52,803 nt of DNA. Origin: Candidatus Multivorans thiocomprendens. GTDB taxonomy: Bacteria > Acidobacteriota > Thermoanaerobaculia > Multivoradales > Multivoraceae. The stretch is from the NCBI GenBank assembly GCA_027493375.1, contig JAPVWO010000128.1, forward strand, positions 1-52,803, written 5' to 3'. Positions within the stretch are counted from its first letter, which is position 1; every line of letters starts with the position of its first letter. Both the position numbers and the translations under genes were made by a program. Shown in pieces: positions 51,269 to 52,803 of this stretch. The notes beneath the pieces were generated by a model that did not search any database, had not been told where the DNA came from, and saw nothing but the letters and a program-made list of their open reading frames with translations.

Positions 51269-52803
51269 TCCTTTTGGCCGCCGCTTCCACGAGGCGCGGC
51301 GAGGGGAACCTCGAGGACGACCGTCTCGGGCAGCAGACAGAGCTGGTCGTCGCAGGTCTGGAGTCGGAGGGAGATCGGAACTGAGACGGGGAGTTTTTCG
51401 AGCGTGGAATCGGAACCGCGTTCAAGCCGGAACGAGATGCGCTGCCGGCCCTCGTAGATGAGAACGTCGCCGGACTGGGTGCTGACCTGGGTTCGCCGGG
51501 GTTCCGGGTAGCGGAGGTCGGTGATGTCAAACTGGCTGCCGGCGCCTTCGACCGAGGTACCGATCAGGTCTTCCTGGAGCGGCTCGGGGCCGTTCAGGTG
51601 CCAGCCTTCCCGGATCAAGAGGTCGACGTCGACTTCGTACCCGCCCGCATCGGCAGCCGGCCCCAAAGTGGCGGCGGCGATAACGGCGCCGTTGCCGGCG
51701 GTGGCTCGTGGGCCGGCGTCTCCTTCGAGGGCTACGGCAAGACCGGTCAGCATGTACGTGTAGGCGGCCGGCATTCGTTCGATGTTCGTGGCGAACGCGG
51801 CGACGGTGGCGAGGGCGCGGTCGGTGGCGTTTCGGTCCCCGGTGCGGCGGCCAAGTTCGGCCAGCGCGCGGACGGCCACCGAGTTGCCGGAGGGTACGGC
51901 GCCGTCGGTCGGGCTCTTCGGCTGGGCGATCAGCAGGTTGGCCTTCTCCCGCTCGGCGATGAAGAAGCCGCTGCCGAGGCTCGGTGGGGTTGGGGCGCCT
52001 TCCTCCGCGGGAGCCGGACTGGGATCCCAGAAGCGCTCGACCATCTCGGTCGCCACGGTCGCGGCCCGTTCGAGCCACTTGCCGTCGGAGGTCACGTCGT
52101 GGAGAGCGACGAAGGCGTGAACCAGGTGGGCGTAGTCCTGGACCAGGCCGGGAGTCGACGCTTCGCCGTCCAGCCAGACGCGCCACAGGCCGCCGTCGTC
52201 GCGGCGATTGTGCCGCCACAGGAAGTCCGCCGCCCGCGCCCCGGCCTCGGCGTAGGACGGCTCGGCCAGCGCGTCGGCGGCCTCGGCCAGCGCGCGGATC
52301 ATCATCCCGTTCCAGGACGTGAGCACCTTGTCGTCGCGTAGCGGATGGAGGCGGCGCTCGCGGACCCGGTAGAGGCGTTCGCGGATGCCGTCGAGCCGGC
52401 CGAGCAACTCGCCCAGTGCCAGCCCGAAGTCGGCGGCGCTCTCGTCCAGCGGCCGGTCGAGGAAGAGGATGTTCCGGTGTTCGAAGTTCCCCGTGTCGGT
52501 GACGCCGAAGAGCCGGATCGCCAGTTCGGCGTCGGCGGGCTCGAGCGCCTCGCGAAGCTGGTCCTTCGTCCAGACGAAGAACTCGCCCTCGAGCGACTCG
52601 CCGTGTTCGGCCTCGCTGTCCGCGTCGGTGGCGGAGTAGAAGGCCCCGTCCGGCGAGGTCATGTCGCGCAGCACGTAGTCGGCGGTTTCGCGGGCCACCC
52701 GCGCCAGCAGCGGGTCGGCGGTCAGGCGGTAGGCGAGAACGTAGGCGCGGAGCAGGTGGGCCTGGTTGTAGAGCATCTTCTCGAAGTGGGGCACGAGCCA
52801 GTG
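51259..52803 (-). CDS. YyaL-type thioredoxin-domain protein with C-terminal DsbD-like domain (C-terminal part)
   Basis: 514 codons are visible; the gene enters from the right edge, where HWLVPHFEKMLYNQA is the typical YyaL (spermatogenesis-associated protein 20-like) motif just after the thioredoxin fold. A six-hairpin glycosidase-like helical domain follows (SWNGMMIRALAEAADAL, FLWRHNRRDDGGLWRVW, VQDYAHLVHAFVALHDV, PSGNSVAVRALAELGRR). The last ~120 residues are an added domain like the N-terminal domain of DsbD: GYEVDVDLLIREGWHLNGP, LRYPEPRRTQ and the paired Cys in LQTCDDQLCLLPETV. YyaL proteins normally end before this, so it is a fusion. The N-terminal thioredoxin part is outside the window, and its active-site Cys cannot be checked. 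Confidence 0.83.
   Translation of the reverse strand, partial: HWLVPHFEKMLYNQAHLLRAYVLAYRLTADPLLARVARETADYVLRDMTSPDGAFYSATDADSEAEHGESLEGEFFVWTKDQLREALEPADAELAIRLFGVTDTGNFEHRNILFLDRPLDESAADFGLALGELLGRLDGIRERLYRVRERRLHPLRDDKVLTSWNGMMIRALAEAADALAEPSYAEAGARAADFLWRHNRRDDGGLWRVWLDGEASTPGLVQDYAHLVHAFVALHDVTSDGKWLERAATVATEMVERFWDPSPAPAEEGAPTPPSLGSGFFIAEREKANLLIAQPKSPTDGAVPSGNSVAVRALAELGRRTGDRNATDRALATVAAFATNIERMPAAYTYMLTGLAVALEGDAGPRATAGNGAVIAAATLGPAADAGGYEVDVDLLIREGWHLNGPEPLQEDLIGTSVEGAGSQFDITDLRYPEPRRTQVSTQSGDVLIYEGRQRISFRLERGSDSTLEKLPVSVPISLRLQTCDDQLCLLPETVVLEVPLAAPRGSGGQKEPA

Overview
The window is about 68% GC, densely coded, and most likely comes from an uncultured member of the Acidobacteriota. 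Three things point there: two tandem VWA proteins of the acidobacterial type, very large Oar-like TonB-dependent receptors with an N-terminal carboxypeptidase-regulatory-like domain, and several CRTAC1-type FG-GAP/ASPIC-UnbV proteins paired with TPR proteins. DUF1501 and DUF1549/DUF1553 genes (common in Planctomycetes, Verrucomicrobia and Acidobacteria) fit as well. The phylum is an inference; no rRNA or tRNA gene was seen.

Left arm (1-17.4 kb). Two divergent paralogues of a secreted, PEP-synthase-like protein (the first cut by the window edge) are followed by a PQQ dehydrogenase coupled to a fumarylacetoacetate-hydrolase-family gene. Two tandem VWA proteins, a DUF1501 protein and a cytochrome-c/DUF1549/DUF1553 protein lie on the minus strand. 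purU (formyltetrahydrofolate deformylase) is divergent from the last of these.

Central block (17.7-42.8 kb), almost entirely minus strand. In transcription order it holds a double-domain CoA transferase, then ASPIC-TPR-ASPIC-TPR-ASPIC, a TonB receptor, a coiled-coil membrane protein, a second TonB receptor, a second near-copy of the coiled-coil protein, and a last ASPIC-TPR pair. Most ASPIC/TPR neighbours overlap by 4 nt (ATGA/GTGA/TTGA) or abut, so they are probably translationally coupled. The arrangement looks like a duplicated outer-membrane module in which lipoprotein or exported TPR proteins and calcium-loop propeller proteins could serve TonB receptors, loosely like SusD with SusC. That functional reading is inference.

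Right arm (42.8-52.8 kb). There is an MFS transporter, an exported TIM-barrel isomerase-like protein and a DUF4159 protein. A 2.2-kb, visibly less GC-rich island follows, with two decayed transposases and two small exported-protein genes, bounded on its far side by a dead 366-bp copy of the DUF4159 3' end. The window ends with a metallo-beta-lactamase-fold protein, a PQQ-like propeller and the C-terminal part of a YyaL/thioredoxin-domain protein fused to a DsbD-like domain.

The most unexpected non-coding signal is a family of three 172-177 bp elements with 28-33 bp terminal inverted repeats. Each begins 13-26 nt after a stop codon. Two of them share sequence and lie in the same orientation relative to the gene they follow. 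A second family of GC-rich hairpin clusters occurs in three intergenic regions, two of them shared with the first family. Two further repeat-like segments sit in frame inside the CoA-transferase gene.
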